From contig CAWAWR010000029.1 in NCBI GenBank assembly GCA_963785745.1, positions 62,001 through 126,000 on the forward strand: 64,000 nt of DNA, read 5' to 3'. The position numbers were made by a program, and so were the translations under genes. Under the pieces are notes generated by a model. That model had not been told where the DNA came from. It worked only from the letters and a program-made list of their open reading frames with translations, and searched no databases. The DNA comes from VAZQ01 sp963785745. GTDB lineage: Bacteria > Pseudomonadota > Alphaproteobacteria > Rhizobiales > Xanthobacteraceae. Shown one piece after another: positions 24,679 through 34,788 of the stretch; within the stretch, counting starts at the first letter, position 1; the number at the start of each line of letters is the position of its first letter.

Positions 24679-26911
24679 ATGTCGGTTCAATCAGACGGCG
24701 CTATGACGACCGCCATAAGTCGCCGCAGTCCACGGGTTGCGCACCCTCCAAAATACAACGGATACAACGGGCGGGCTTTGAACGCGGCTGACGTCCGAGC
24801 GATTGCGGAGCGTGCGCTGGCGGCGGCCCAGGACAAAAGAGCGACAGACCGTATTCGACGCGAACTTAAATCCATCGACCGTTCATGTCGGTTTTCCACG
24901 GATGCTCTAAGTCTCTTTCAAGATCTGCTTGCGCGGCTCGGCGTCGCAACGTTTCGACCGATCAAACTTCCGCTCAACGATCAGCCATTTTGGCACCGGA
25001 CGCCCCATACGCTGGCGAACTACCAGACGACGACAAGCCTTCCCAAGGTCGCCGACGTTGTGGTGATCGGCGCAGGTCTGACTGGCGCCGCTGCGGCTTA
25101 CCACCTGAAGAATACCGGAATGCAAATCGTGGTCCTCGACCAAGGCGATCCTGCCGGAGAAGCAAGCGGTCGCAACGGCGGCAATTTCGAACTGCTTCCC
25201 GAAAATTCCGTTGGGATTTACGAAGGCCTCGCGCCCGGCCGGCTGGCATTCATGCGCCGGCGTTACCCGCGGGTGCCGATCGAGGTTCTCCAGGCGGTCA
25301 GTGAACGTCAAGCCTCGCTGGTTCTTGGGCTTGCGCTCCGCAACCGCGACATTCTCAAGGAGACGATACTCAACGAAGGCATTTCTTGTGACTTCTCCCC
25401 CAAAGGTTGGCTTCACATCGCCTCCAATGAAAAGGAGGAACAGGCCGTTTGTGACGAGGTGTCGCTCGCCGCGCAGCATGGACAGCGGATCGAAATTTGG
25501 TCGCGCTCCAAGATCAGCGAGCAGTTTGGTATAAACGCAGGCTTCCTCGGCCGGTTTATCCCGGGCGATGGGACATATCACCCGTTCAAGTATGTCTGCG
25601 GCGAATTGCACAGTGCGCTACGCGCGGGAGTCGCCCTCTACACCCGCACCAAAGTGCGTCGCATCATTTCGGCCGGCGCGGACAAACATCGGGTCGTCAC
25701 CGACCGTGGCACGATCGTTGCCCGGCGCGTCATCGTGGCGACCAATGCCTTCACGCGCAATGTCCTGCCCGAGCTCTCGGCAATTGCACCGTATCAAAGT
25801 CAGATACTTGTGACGGAGCACGTTCCAGATCGGGTCCGTGGGCGCATCGTCACGTCCGATAACGGTCCTGTCTTCTTCAATCAGCCGCGTGAAAGCGCAC
25901 GCGACGGACGCGCTCCACTCCTGATGGGTGGCGGCGACGACCGGCCCATGAAGAATCCATCGTCGCGCCGGCGTTCCCCGGCTGTTCATGCGCGTCTTCT
26001 TGCGCTGCGTGACAGCTTCTACCCGGAGCTTGTGGGTCAGCCACCGACGGCCGAATGGGTCGGCCCCATGGCGTTCACGCCCGACGGGCTCCCCTGTATC
26101 GGCTTTCTGCGCCCCGGATTGATCATTGCGGCCGGCTACAATGGATATGGTGGCAGCTACACGACCGCGGCCGGGCACGCGGCAGCCGAGATTGCCGTAA
26201 CAGATGTCGTTCCAGATTGGCTGCCGGAAGAGATATTCTCGCCGCGGCGGTTGCTGACCGACGATCCGCTATTCCTCACAGAGCGGAAGGGCCTGTGGCA
26301 AGTCGCTGCGTCGCTCTGCCATCAGCTAAAAATTGTAAATCACCAAATCTCCGAGACGATGACCCTTCAGCGCGCCGCTCCAGGTCTTCCGCCGAGCCCG
26401 ACCGCACAGGTGCTTGGACCATCGGGGCAGAGTCAACCGGCCAACGGAATCAAGCCGGAAACTTTGCAGGCATTCGAACTCGTTCAAAAAATTCTCTCTC
26501 ACAGAGATCCGTCGCTTGCTGCGTCATATGCGCCGCTGGAACCTTGCAAAAAATACCATTGTCTTGACCGAAGGAAGCCCGGGCGGCACCTGCTTCGCCG
26601 TTGTCGAGGGAGCGATCGATGTCAGCATCAACGCGCGCGGTCAACAACAGCTTCTCGCAACATTGAACGCGGGAAGTATTTTTGGCCAGATGAGTCTGAT
26701 CGAGAATGAACCGCGCACCGCGACCTGTTCAGTTCGGACGGACGCAGTTCTCCTCGAATTCGAGCGTGAACCCTGCGAACGGCTATTGCGCAGCGGATCG
26801 GCGACCGCGCTCAAGTTGCTCGCCACACTCAACGAGGGGCTCATATCGGCTTTGCGCGGAGCAGACCATCAACTCATGCAACTGGATCGACAGAATTTTG
26901 TCGTCGGATAA
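24679..26911 (+). CDS. DAO-type FAD oxidoreductase fused to a cyclic-nucleotide-binding domain (one frame break at 26486-26491)
   Basis: About 743 residues. After a 110-residue N-terminal region comes a D-amino-acid-oxidase-fold domain with the FAD motif VVIGAGLTGAAAAYHL (G131, G133, G136), GEASGRNGGNFE and a C-terminal PCIGFLRPGLIIAAGYNGYG, as in gamma-glutamylputrescine oxidases. From about residue 600 a CNB domain begins: the helix AFELVQ is in the first frame and its continuation KFSLTEIRRLLRHMRR is in the +1 frame, then VLTEGSPGG and the phosphate-binding cassette FGQMSLIENEPRTATC. One extra A in a run of six explains the shift. The cassette arginine is kept, but the usual Glu of FGE is Gln. 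Because the first CNB helix spans the shift, one continuous protein is the best reading. Confidence 0.8.
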
Positions 26912-26919
26912 ATGCAGCC

Positions 26920-28233
26920 TCACACACCGTTGGCCCAGCTCGACGCCTTGCGGCGGGCCTCGTCGGTGCGGCGCCAGTATCCCTGCCAGTCGTCGGTCGG
27001 GCCAATGCCGTCGATCGCCGCAGGGCCGGTGAGCTTCGGCGCGGTGTCGGCATCGAGCACCATCATCGGCTTGCCGCCGTTCGCCGTGTCGTCGAGCGCG
27101 CGGCGCAGGATGCGCCGGTAGGCGCTGATCGCCTTGTCGGACTGGCCGAGATGCTCGTTGGTGCGATCCTGGATCGCGCCCATGGATTCGCAGGCCCACT
27201 GGTCGTGGACGTTGATGTCCGCGCCCATGCCGGTATAGGTCTCGTGCTCCTGCTCGTGCGGATCGAAGCCGTAATTGTTGGTCTTGTTCTTGCGCGGGAC
27301 GTAGTCCGGCAATTCATAGAGCTCGAGGCGCTGGCGCCGCATCTCGTCCTTGTCCACCGGACCGCCGAAGCTCGTGAAGATCGCGTACCAGTAATGCGTC
27401 GTGTCGTCGGTCGGCACATGCCACTGGGTGATCGTCATCTCGCGGCTGAGCGGAATGTGGAATGCGTGCGGAAACACGAGATTGGTCACGCGGATATGCG
27501 TCGAGGCGTCGCTCAGCCGCCGGGTCGTGAGAATCCGCATGCCGTAGTCGGTCGGCTCGACGTCGATCTGCGGGCGCGTGTGCTCGCGCACGATCCGCGT
27601 GATCGGCATGTCGGAATCGGCCGACTTGTCGCGGAACAGCCGCCCGTAGGTGTCGCCGGATTCGTCGTCGTTGAAGAAGCGGTGCAGGAACGAGGTGTGC
27701 GCGGGGTCGATGCCGACCTCCAGCGACTGCAGCCAGTTGCAGTCGATGAAGCCCTTGAACGCGAAGGTGTGCGAGGCGGGCGCGACAAAGCAGTCGAAAT
27801 GCGGGAACGGCGGCGGCTCGCCCGGCCCCATATAGGCGAACAGGATGCCGTTCTTCTCCACCACCGGATAGGCCTTCTGGCGGATGTTGTCGCACATGCG
27901 GCTGCCTTCCGGCTCCGCCGGCGTCTCGAGGCAGCGGCCGCCGACGTCGAACAGCCAGCCGTGGAAGGCGCAGCGCAGGCCGCCGTTCTCGAGCCGGCCG
28001 AAGGCGAGATCGGTGCCGCGATGCGGACAGGAGCGGCCGATCAGGCCGTAGCGCCCCTCCCCGTCCTTGAAGATCACGAGGTCCTCGCCGAGCAGCCGCA
28101 CCGGCTTGATCGGCCGGTTGCTGGCGAGCTCGTCGACCAGCGCCGCCGGCTGCCAATAGCGCCGCATCAGCGCGCCCGCGGGCGTGCCGGGCCCGATGCG
28201 GGTGATGAGGTCGTTCTGTTCCTTGCTCAGCAT
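26920..28233 (-). CDS. Rieske aromatic ring-hydroxylating oxygenase, large subunit
   Basis: 437 residues. The Rieske cluster ligands are C69, H71, C88 and H91 (SCPHRG and CAFHGW). The catalytic mononuclear iron site shows D176, H179 and H184 in GIDPAHTSFLH. The architecture resembles phthalate 4,5-dioxygenase and vanillate O-demethylase alpha subunits, which need a separate reductase; none is adjacent. It converges with the oxidase-CNB gene, with only 8 bases between stops. The reaction is ring dihydroxylation or O-demethylation of an aromatic acid. Confidence 0.9.
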   Translation of the reverse strand: MLSKEQNDLITRIGPGTPAGALMRRYWQPAALVDELASNRPIKPVRLLGEDLVIFKDGEGRYGLIGRSCPHRGTDLAFGRLENGGLRCAFHGWLFDVGGRCLETPAEPEGSRMCDNIRQKAYPVVEKNGILFAYMGPGEPPPFPHFDCFVAPASHTFAFKGFIDCNWLQSLEVGIDPAHTSFLHRFFNDDESGDTYGRLFRDKSADSDMPITRIVREHTRPQIDVEPTDYGMRILTTRRLSDASTHIRVTNLVFPHAFHIPLSREMTITQWHVPTDDTTHYWYAIFTSFGGPVDKDEMRRQRLELYELPDYVPRKNKTNNYGFDPHEQEHETYTGMGADINVHDQWACESMGAIQDRTNEHLGQSDKAISAYRRILRRALDDTANGGKPMMVLDADTAPKLTGPAAIDGIGPTDDWQGYWRRTDEARRKASSWANGV

Positions 28234-28363
28234 GATGAGATCCCGCGGCTGATGGGTGGACCTTTATACGACCGCGAAGCGCCCGGTTCCACCGGTCCGG
28301 AACCCATGCCGCGGCGTTCGCGTTGTCCCAACCAGCAAGCGTGTGACAACAAGGAGTCCGACT

Positions 28364-28516
28364 ATGCACAAAGAACAGGGCCGAACGGTCGAATCTCCGG
28401 TCGAGGCCCGGGCGGGATTTCTGGACCGGCCCGTGCTGGCGGTGCTGGTGATCAGCATCGCGCTGGTGCTCGTGCTCTACGGATTCATCTACTTTGGGTT
28501 CTTCGGAGCGTCGTAA
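28364..28516 (+). CDS. 50-residue single-span membrane protein (copy 1)
   Basis: A short polar N-terminus (MHKEQGRTVESPVEARAG) is followed by one strongly hydrophobic helix ending YGFIYFGFFGAS. AAGGAG lies 9 bases upstream of the ATG. Its neighbour at 28588 encodes a paralogue of the same length with the same C-terminal IYFGFFGAS. The function is unknown; a small regulatory or accessory membrane subunit is possible. Confidence 0.65.
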   Translation: MHKEQGRTVESPVEARAGFLDRPVLAVLVISIALVLVLYGFIYFGFFGAS

Positions 28517-28587
28517 CGGTCTTCAGTCCGGAAACGTCGCGGCAGAGCCCACGTCCCTCAGGTGAGACAACAACGGGGAGCCGGTCC

Positions 28588-28740
28588 ATGCAAAAGGTGC
28601 ACGGACCACCGGTCGAGACGCCGGGTGACGCCCGGCACGGATTTCTTCATCAGCGGGTCCTGAGCGCGCTGGCGGTCGGCCTATCGCTGCTCCTCATTCT
28701 CTACGCGGTTATCTATTTCGGATTTTTCGGCGCTTCGTGA
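28588..28740 (+). CDS. 50-residue single-span membrane protein (copy 2)
   Basis: A paralogue of the preceding gene: MQKVHGPPVETPGDARHGFL, then one membrane helix ending YAVIYFGFFGAS. GGGGAG is 8 bases upstream of the ATG, and the leader GACAACAACGGGGAG echoes that of copy 1 (GACAACAAGGAG). The identical length and identical tail in two tandem genes argue that both are real genes under selection. Confidence 0.65.
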   Translation: MQKVHGPPVETPGDARHGFLHQRVLSALAVGLSLLLILYAVIYFGFFGAS

Positions 28741-28749
28741 TCGCAGCCG

Positions 28750-29607
28750 TCAGCGTCCCGGCATCGCCAGCACCTTCGGCGTCGTCGGCAGCGTCGCCTT
28801 GGAGATGACGGTCGACGGCACCGGCGCGTTTTCGACGTCCCATTTCAGCTCGCGCGCGCGGCCGAGAAACCGCTCCAGCGTGTAGCGGCTGAAGAAGTGC
28901 ATCGGAATGATCAGCGGCGCCTTCAGCGACTGCAGCACTTCCATCATCCCGTCGGAATCGAGCGTCATCGAGCCGTCCACCGGCGCGAACACGACGTCGA
29001 GGCGGCCGATCTCGTCGAGCTGCTGCTGGTTGAGCGTGTGATGCAGGTGGCCGAGATGGCCGATGCAGAGCTGCGCCACCTCGAAGATGAAGATCGAGTT
29101 GCCGTGGCGCTCGGTGCCGCCGTCGAACCAGTTGCGGATATTAGTCGGCACGTTGCGCACGCGCACGTCGCGCACCGAGACGTCATAGCGCGCCGGCTTG
29201 TCCTGGCTCACGCCCCAGCCGCGCAGCACGTGCGGAATGCGCGGATCGGGATGGTCGGTGTAATGTGTCGTGTGCGCGTGGTTCATCGTGGCGATGTCGG
29301 GCAGCGCCGTGGGCCTGACGTAGTCGTTGTAGTCGGTGGCGATGCGGACCTTCTGCGGGCTCTCGATCATGAAGGTCGAGTGGCCGATGTAGTTGACGCG
29401 AATCTCATCGGCGTTGAGCGCCAGCCGCAGCGAGGCCGGCGTCGCGCGCGGACGGTCGCGCGCGATCAGGCCGGGGCAGCTTTCGTTCATTTCGGGCTTG
29501 GTCGCCGCCGGCGGCTGCGCGATCTGCGCGGCGGCCGGCGTGGCGGCGGCCAGCGTCGCGGCAGCGAACGCCATCAATACCGAAAGGACGTGAACGAGAT
29601 TTGGCAC
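28750..29607 (-). CDS. Exported MBL-fold metallo-hydrolase (UlaG-like)
   Basis: 285 residues from a GTG at 29607, which is preceded by GAGGAG; an ATG at 29574 is the alternative start. A signal peptide ends near ATPAAAQ. The fold is indicated by YIGHSTFMIES, the metal-ligand region MNHAHTTHYTDH, GHLGHLHH and the late IPMHFFS histidine. The ligand motif departs from the standard HxHxDH, so metal binding may be altered. A frame open upstream to 29874 has no support. It probably hydrolyses an unidentified phosphoester, lactone or amide in the periplasm. A decayed partial copy lies at 30514-30774. Confidence 0.75.
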   Translation of the reverse strand: MPNLVHVLSVLMAFAAATLAAATPAAAQIAQPPAATKPEMNESCPGLIARDRPRATPASLRLALNADEIRVNYIGHSTFMIESPQKVRIATDYNDYVRPTALPDIATMNHAHTTHYTDHPDPRIPHVLRGWGVSQDKPARYDVSVRDVRVRNVPTNIRNWFDGGTERHGNSIFIFEVAQLCIGHLGHLHHTLNQQQLDEIGRLDVVFAPVDGSMTLDSDGMMEVLQSLKAPLIIPMHFFSRYTLERFLGRARELKWDVENAPVPSTVISKATLPTTPKVLAMPGR

Positions 29608-29757
29608 AAGCGGGCTCCTCGTCCGCCCAGTCTGGCATGAAATCGGGCGGTGACAAAGATGACGGTGCTGCGGTGCCTTCCACCCTGTCCGTGACTTACC
29701 CACTGTCCGCTCGGAACAAATCAACTCCTCGGCGATTCTCCAACAAAGGAGTATCCC

Positions 29758-29925
29758 ATGTCGAATTCCAACATTGGCCGTCGCGCGGGCCCGACGGACT
29801 TCAACTTGCTGTCGAGACACCGCTGGGACGACGAGGTGGCGCGGATTATCAAGGCATCCAAGACTACTCAGCAAAGAATGTCCGAGTGGTCGCCCGAACT
29901 AACGCGACATCGCTGGCCGATCTAG
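29758..29925 (+). CDS. Small hypothetical protein, 55 residues
   Basis: The start has a near-ideal ribosome site (AAAGGAG, 7 bases before the ATG). The product begins MSNSNIGRRAGPTDFNLLSR and is hydrophilic, with a probable helix DDEVARIIKASKTTQQRM. There is no signal peptide or known motif. The strength of the translation signal is the main evidence. Confidence 0.4.
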   Translation: MSNSNIGRRAGPTDFNLLSRHRWDDEVARIIKASKTTQQRMSEWSPELTRHRWPI

Positions 29926-30071
29926 GACGTGTACTCATTAAAACAGACGGACCGGAAACAGACGGATCGGAGGTCCGCTTCCGGGATCAAAAAGGCCGCG
30001 AACGGGGCATGGCTGAAACACATCCGTCGCCACGGCGTTGTTAGCTCGGGTACAAACAAGGGGACTTGTGC

Positions 30072-30440
30072 ATGGAGCGCCTGATCCGGGAGTTTGGTCA
30101 ATGGCTTAAACAGGGATTTGGCTGGCTCGTCGACGTGATCGTGTTCGGATGCCTCTGGGGCGTCGACCAAATCTCGCGGCTTCTTGCTACGCAATGGGGC
30201 GGCGCTCCGCTTCTAAAGATTTTAGTGCTCCTTCTCGTGCTCCTGCTCATCCTATATGCGTTCTATTGGGTGTTCCGCCGGTTTATCGGAGTGATACGAT
30301 GGGCCCTCGACAGGATTGCATATGCGTTGGGAGTGATTCTGTTTAGCGCAGTGATCGTATCGGTCGTGTTCGCCAGTGCGGGAGTGGTTGCGGCTGTGGC
30401 GCTCTGGGTGATGCGCAACCTCAACTTGGCTGTGCGGTGA
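30072..30440 (+). CDS. Small multi-span membrane protein of unknown function
   Basis: 122 residues starting MERLIREFGQWLKQGFGWLV. Three hydrophobic segments are seen at about 18-35, 48-68 and 85-110, separated by the basic loop RRFIGVIRWALDR. GGGG lies upstream of the ATG at 30072. No family is recognised. It sits in an accessory patch beside a gene fragment and a toxin-like gene. Confidence 0.55.
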   Translation: MERLIREFGQWLKQGFGWLVDVIVFGCLWGVDQISRLLATQWGGAPLLKILVLLLVLLLILYAFYWVFRRFIGVIRWALDRIAYALGVILFSAVIVSVVFASAGVVAAVALWVMRNLNLAVR

Positions 30441-30513
30441 GGCACCGCGGTGCCATATGAGTACGCGCCCTAGATGGAAAGAGACTTTTGGCGCTTGACG
30501 TAAAATCGCTCGA

Positions 30514-30774
30514 ATGCGGACCTTCTGCGGGACTCTCGATCATGAAGGTCGAGTGTCCGATGTAGTTGACGCGGATCTCGTCGGCGTTGAGCGCCAGCCG
30601 CAGCGAGGCCGGCGTCGCGCGCGGACGGTTGCGCGCGATCAGGCCGGGGCAGCTTTCGTTCATTTCCGGCTTGGCGGCGGGCGGCTGCGAGATTTGGGCG
30701 GCGGCGGGCGTGGCGGTGGCCAGCATCGCGGTGGCGAACGCCGTTGCGATCAGGATGCCGACCGGACCTGCCAC
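30514..30774 (-). pseudogene. Truncated copy of the N-terminal part of the MBL-fold hydrolase gene
   Basis: From a GTG at 30774 it encodes a signal peptide and then the same sequence as the gene at 28750 (PEMNESCPGLIAR, LALNADEIRVNYIGHSTFMI). The similarity ends abruptly at about 30514, just after MIESP, and the rest of the enzyme is missing. The copy lacks all metal ligands. It indicates a local duplication followed by deletion. Confidence 0.75.
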
Positions 30775-30852
30775 GCGCAGCGCTCCTTATGCCGTGCTTT
30801 CTCGGTGGTCGTGAGTGTGGCACGGAATGGTCCCGCAACAAACGGCACGCCG

Positions 30853-31218
30853 CTATCCCAGCCCAACGATGATTCTGTCCGGCTCGGTCGGATGGTTCGT
30901 CCAAATCCGCACACGGGTGCTTTGGGTTGGCACATTGGCGTTCATTACGGTCTCATGCTCGGCCGTGGAAATTATGACGGCCTTGCTTGGCGTCTCCAGA
31001 ACTCCATCGAAGACGGGAGGGCCGCCAGGATCGACATCGCGCGCCGCCCCCAGAGTGACTTCGGTTTCTCCATCCTGAAACATGAGACATCCAACGGCAA
31101 TGCACGAAGGTGTAGCCCAGAGGCTTTTTCCGCCGGTGCATTCAGGTGACGCGCCGCCATCGACGTCGGAAACAAAGATCAGCGAATAGGGCGGCGCAAT
31201 TCGAACAATGCCAGGCAT
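30853..31218 (-). CDS. Candidate immunity protein to the adjacent toxin-like protein
   Basis: 121 residues starting MPGIVRIAPPYSLIFVSDVD, soluble, with no signal peptide. Its ATG lies one base after the stop of the toxin-like gene (TAAG-ATG), which implies translational coupling. Size, solubility and position fit an immunity protein of a toxin-immunity pair; this is inference from context and no family is recognised with certainty. An upstream in-frame start at 31248 would overlap the toxin end. Confidence 0.6.
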   Translation of the reverse strand: MPGIVRIAPPYSLIFVSDVDGGASPECTGGKSLWATPSCIAVGCLMFQDGETEVTLGAARDVDPGGPPVFDGVLETPSKAVIISTAEHETVMNANVPTQSTRVRIWTNHPTEPDRIIVGLG

Positions 31219-31219
31219 C

Positions 31220-32021
31220 TTACCGTCCTCGTCCTCTCGTGAGGGCACGCACCTTGCCGCCTTGATATGGGCTGCAAACTCTGCACTGAGGAAACAAACG
31301 CTGCGATCGCCCCAAGGGGTTCAGTGCAGTTGGCCATTGATGATCCCCAATCCAATTTCCTGTTCTAGTGCCGGGGTTCAAATCTGCCACATGTGTGACA
31401 CCCTGATACGGAGCCAATCGCGTTGAGTTGGCGTTGTCCGTCGACAGTCAAGCGTTGACCGTGCGGAGGCACCGGAATTGATTCTGTTGCGAACGGCCCT
31501 GGCCCGACTAGATAGCTTCGATTCAGTTCTGCGATTCGGGCCTCCGCTTTGTGCGCGTCGGCTTGGTGCGCTCGAATCATTCCCTCGACGGTCTGATATG
31601 CACTCGGCTGCGGTCGCCAGTTCGGGTCTAGCTCTTGCACCCGACGGATGGCGTCGCGCGCCTGCGCCCGAGCGGCACTAAGCCGAAAAAGCTGCGCTGG
31701 CGTTGCTTGCGAAAGTGGCCCGCTACCCGAAGTCCGCGCGCGATTTGCGTATTGCGCGCCAAGCCGCCAGTCGTTGTCGGGGGTAACGTCTGAGCCGACA
31801 CCCCCTTTGCTTATCCATTGCCCTCCATCGGAATGCCCAGCAGGAACGCGCGGCTGATTGGGATTGTATCTTCGCGCATCGCGAACGCTCGCGTCGCCGT
31901 GCTTAGCGGCGCCCCCGATCATGAGTTCATCTATCGTCAGTCCCTGGAGCTGAGTTTGGAGAGCGCGTGCTCTGTCTCGCCACTCCTGGGGATTCGCTGG
32001 TTTTGAAAATGGATTGATCAT
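31220..32021 (-). CDS. Polymorphic-toxin-like protein with C-terminal zinc-finger (HNH/treble-clef-like) domain, one frame break near 31382
   Basis: About 266 residues. The N-terminal part contains YNPNQPRVPAGHSDGGQW, a motif I associate with toxin-like proteins of Hyphomicrobiales. A helical middle (ARAQARDAIRRVQELD) follows. The C-terminal domain has CHTC, then a GDH segment (GNWIGDHQWPTALN), then CRVC: a CxxC...DH...CxxC arrangement like treble-clef nucleases. The unshifted frame ends at 31365 after GCHTCGRF; the +1 frame continues NPGTRTGNWIGDH to 31220. The span is 3n+1. The candidate immunity gene follows by one base. No secretion signal is visible at the N-terminus. Confidence 0.65.
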
Positions 32022-32121
32022 GGATCCTAGCCTCGGAAATTACGACTACGATCCTATCCTCGATAAACGCCATGCGTCAAGAATTTTTTCCTAACTCTTC
32101 GAAGCGGACAATGCAAGCGTG

Positions 32122-32155
32122 CGCAAAAACAATGCCCGGGCGTTGGCCCGGGCAT
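32122..32155 (-). terminator. Rho-independent terminator on the minus strand
   Basis: Perfect 10-bp stem ATGCCCGGGC (32132-32141) with GCCCGGGCAT (32146-32155) and a GTTG loop. On the minus strand it is followed by a T-run (the A-run at 32125-32129 on plus). It ends the transcript of the gene at 32188-33124. Confidence 0.85.
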
Positions 32156-32187
32156 CGCGTGTTTGAATGATGCTCGCGTGGTGTCGG

Positions 32188-33124
32188 CTAGCGCGGCGTC
32201 ACCGTCGGCGACGTGATCATGCCGTTCGAGGTGAGCACGACCCAGCGGCCGTCCTGACGGCGGATCGAACTCGATGCGGCCGACGCCGGGCACGACATCG
32301 CCGGCTTCGACTTCGAACGCGCCCATGCGGCGGCCCTGGATGACGGCGACGCCGCGGCTGACATGGCGCACGGTCCAGCCTTCAACGATGCGCGGCGGGC
32401 GCGGCGGCTCGGAAACCGGGGTCGCGCCGGGCGCGGCGGCAGGAGCAACGGCCTGCTGCGGCTGAATCGACCCGGTGGCCTGGCTCGGCGCCTGCGCCGA
32501 CTTCTGCTGCGACGCGGAAGCCGCCTGCGCGCGGTCGATGCGCTCAAGGCGCTCCGTGAACTTGGCGAACTGCGCATTGGCGTTGCGGTTGCTGCTGTCG
32601 ACGCTCGACTTGATCGCAGATATTTCCGTTCGCAGGCTCGCGATCGAGTCGCGCACCGCGGTCAGATCGATCGCCGCCATCGGTGTCTCCCCCGCCGCCG
32701 GAACCGGCCGTGCGAACACCGAAGTGCCGAGCGCGCCGGCCATGGCGCCCATGGCGCCGGCGAACGCAACCGACGCCGCGAGCAGCGCGAAGCGGCTGGA
32801 GCGCGAGTCGTTGGCTGCCGCCTTTGCAGCGGCCGGCAGCTCCGGCGGAGCTACTGCTTCCTCCAACGGCGCGACCGGGTCTTTCGCGGCTTCCGCCGGC
32901 TTCATCGCCTCGACCGCCTTCAACACCGCCTCGATCGGCTTCGGCATCTCGATCATCCGGGGCATCTCGATGGGTTTTGCCGCTTCGCTCGCGGCCGCGG
33001 CTGTGATGGCGGGCGCTTCGGCGAGGCTGGTCCGATCGGAGCACGTGGAAGATGCTTCAGACGCGGGCGCTGCGGATATTTCGGCAGCGTTCGTCGGCGA
33101 CTTGGCGTCGGTATCCTGGCTCAT
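32188..33124 (-). CDS. Hypothetical membrane-anchored protein (one frame break near 32268)
   Basis: About 312 residues. A long Ala/Pro/Glu-rich cytoplasmic part with repeated IEMPR/IEMPK motifs leads to one membrane helix (about 110-130, FALLAASVAFAGAMGAM), then a coiled-coil-like segment (AVRDSIASLRTEISAIKSSV) and a compact C-terminal domain GWTVRHVSRGVAVIQGRR...DVVPGVGRI. The frame shifts there; the true end reads IRRQDGRWVVLTSNG to a stop at 32188. ATG 33124 follows GAGGGA. The family occurs in related bacteria, but I know no function. A strong terminator follows. Confidence 0.65.
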
Positions 33125-33311
33125 GGGTTCCCTCATTCGTCGTTGACGAATTGGAAACCAGGGCGGTTACCAAAACCTTTAAAATTTGAGGGATTGCCCC
33201 TTGGGATACCTGTTTAAGCGCACCCGCGACACAAGCCTCGCGATAACGTTGCTATCGCGGTTAACAAACCGCATGGCGATGAGTTTTCACAGCAACACTG
33301 TGTCGCCGCGG

Positions 33312-34017
<706 letters not shown>

Positions 34018-34037
<20 letters not shown>

Positions 34038-34788
34038 GACCGTCCTGCTCACCCAGATAGGCCTTGCGCACCTCGGCGTTGGCGCGGATCGCCGCCGGTT
34101 CGCCTGACGCGATCACGCGGCCGTAGACGAGCACGCTGATGCGATCCGCGAGCGCAAACACCGCGTCCATGTCGTGCTCGATCAGGAGGATCGTCAGGTC
34201 GCGCTTGAGCTCCCGCAACAGCGCGATCATGCGCACGGATTCCTCCGGGCCCATGCCCGCCATCGGCTCGTCGAGCAGCAGCATGCGCGGACGGGTCGCC
34301 AGCGCCATGGCGATCTCGAGCTGCCGGTGCTCGCCATGGCTCATGCTCGCGACGATGACGTTCTCGCGTCCGGCGAGGCCGACGCGGGCCAGCGTCTCAC
34401 GCGCCGGTTCACGCAAGGCGGCGTCCTTGCGCGCATCGCGCCAGAAATGGAACGAGTGCCCGCTGTGCGCCTGGACCGCCAGCGCCACGTTGTCGAGCGC
34501 GGTGAAATCGTTGAACAGCGACGTGATCTGGAACGAGCGCGCGAGCCCGAGCTGGCTGCGGGCATGGACCGGCAGCGCCGTGATGTCGTGTCCGGCAAAG
34601 CGGATGCGGCCAGCGTCCGGAGTTATTTCACCGGTCAGTTCGCCGATCAGCGTGGTCTTGCCGGCGCCGTTCGGGCCGATGATCGCATGCAGCTCGCCGG
34701 CCGGCACGGCGAGATCGATGCCGTCGGACGCGGTCACGCCGCCGAAGCGCTTGGCCAAACCGTCGATGGCGAGGAGCGCGTCAGTCAC
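34018..34788 (-). CDS. livG: Branched-chain amino acid-type ABC transporter ATP-binding protein LivG
   Basis: 256 residues. Walker A GPNGAGKTT, the LivG-type LARSFQITSLF segment, signature MSHGEHRQLEIAMALA (SHGE instead of SGGQ, usual in LivG) and Walker B LLLDEPMAGMGPEES. It overlaps livM by 8 bases. It partners with LivF at the cytoplasmic face. Confidence 0.9.

Noticed and set aside
26414..26911. The cyclic-nucleotide-binding domain as a separate gene
   Set aside because: No ribosome site, and its first helix is encoded in the oxidase frame.
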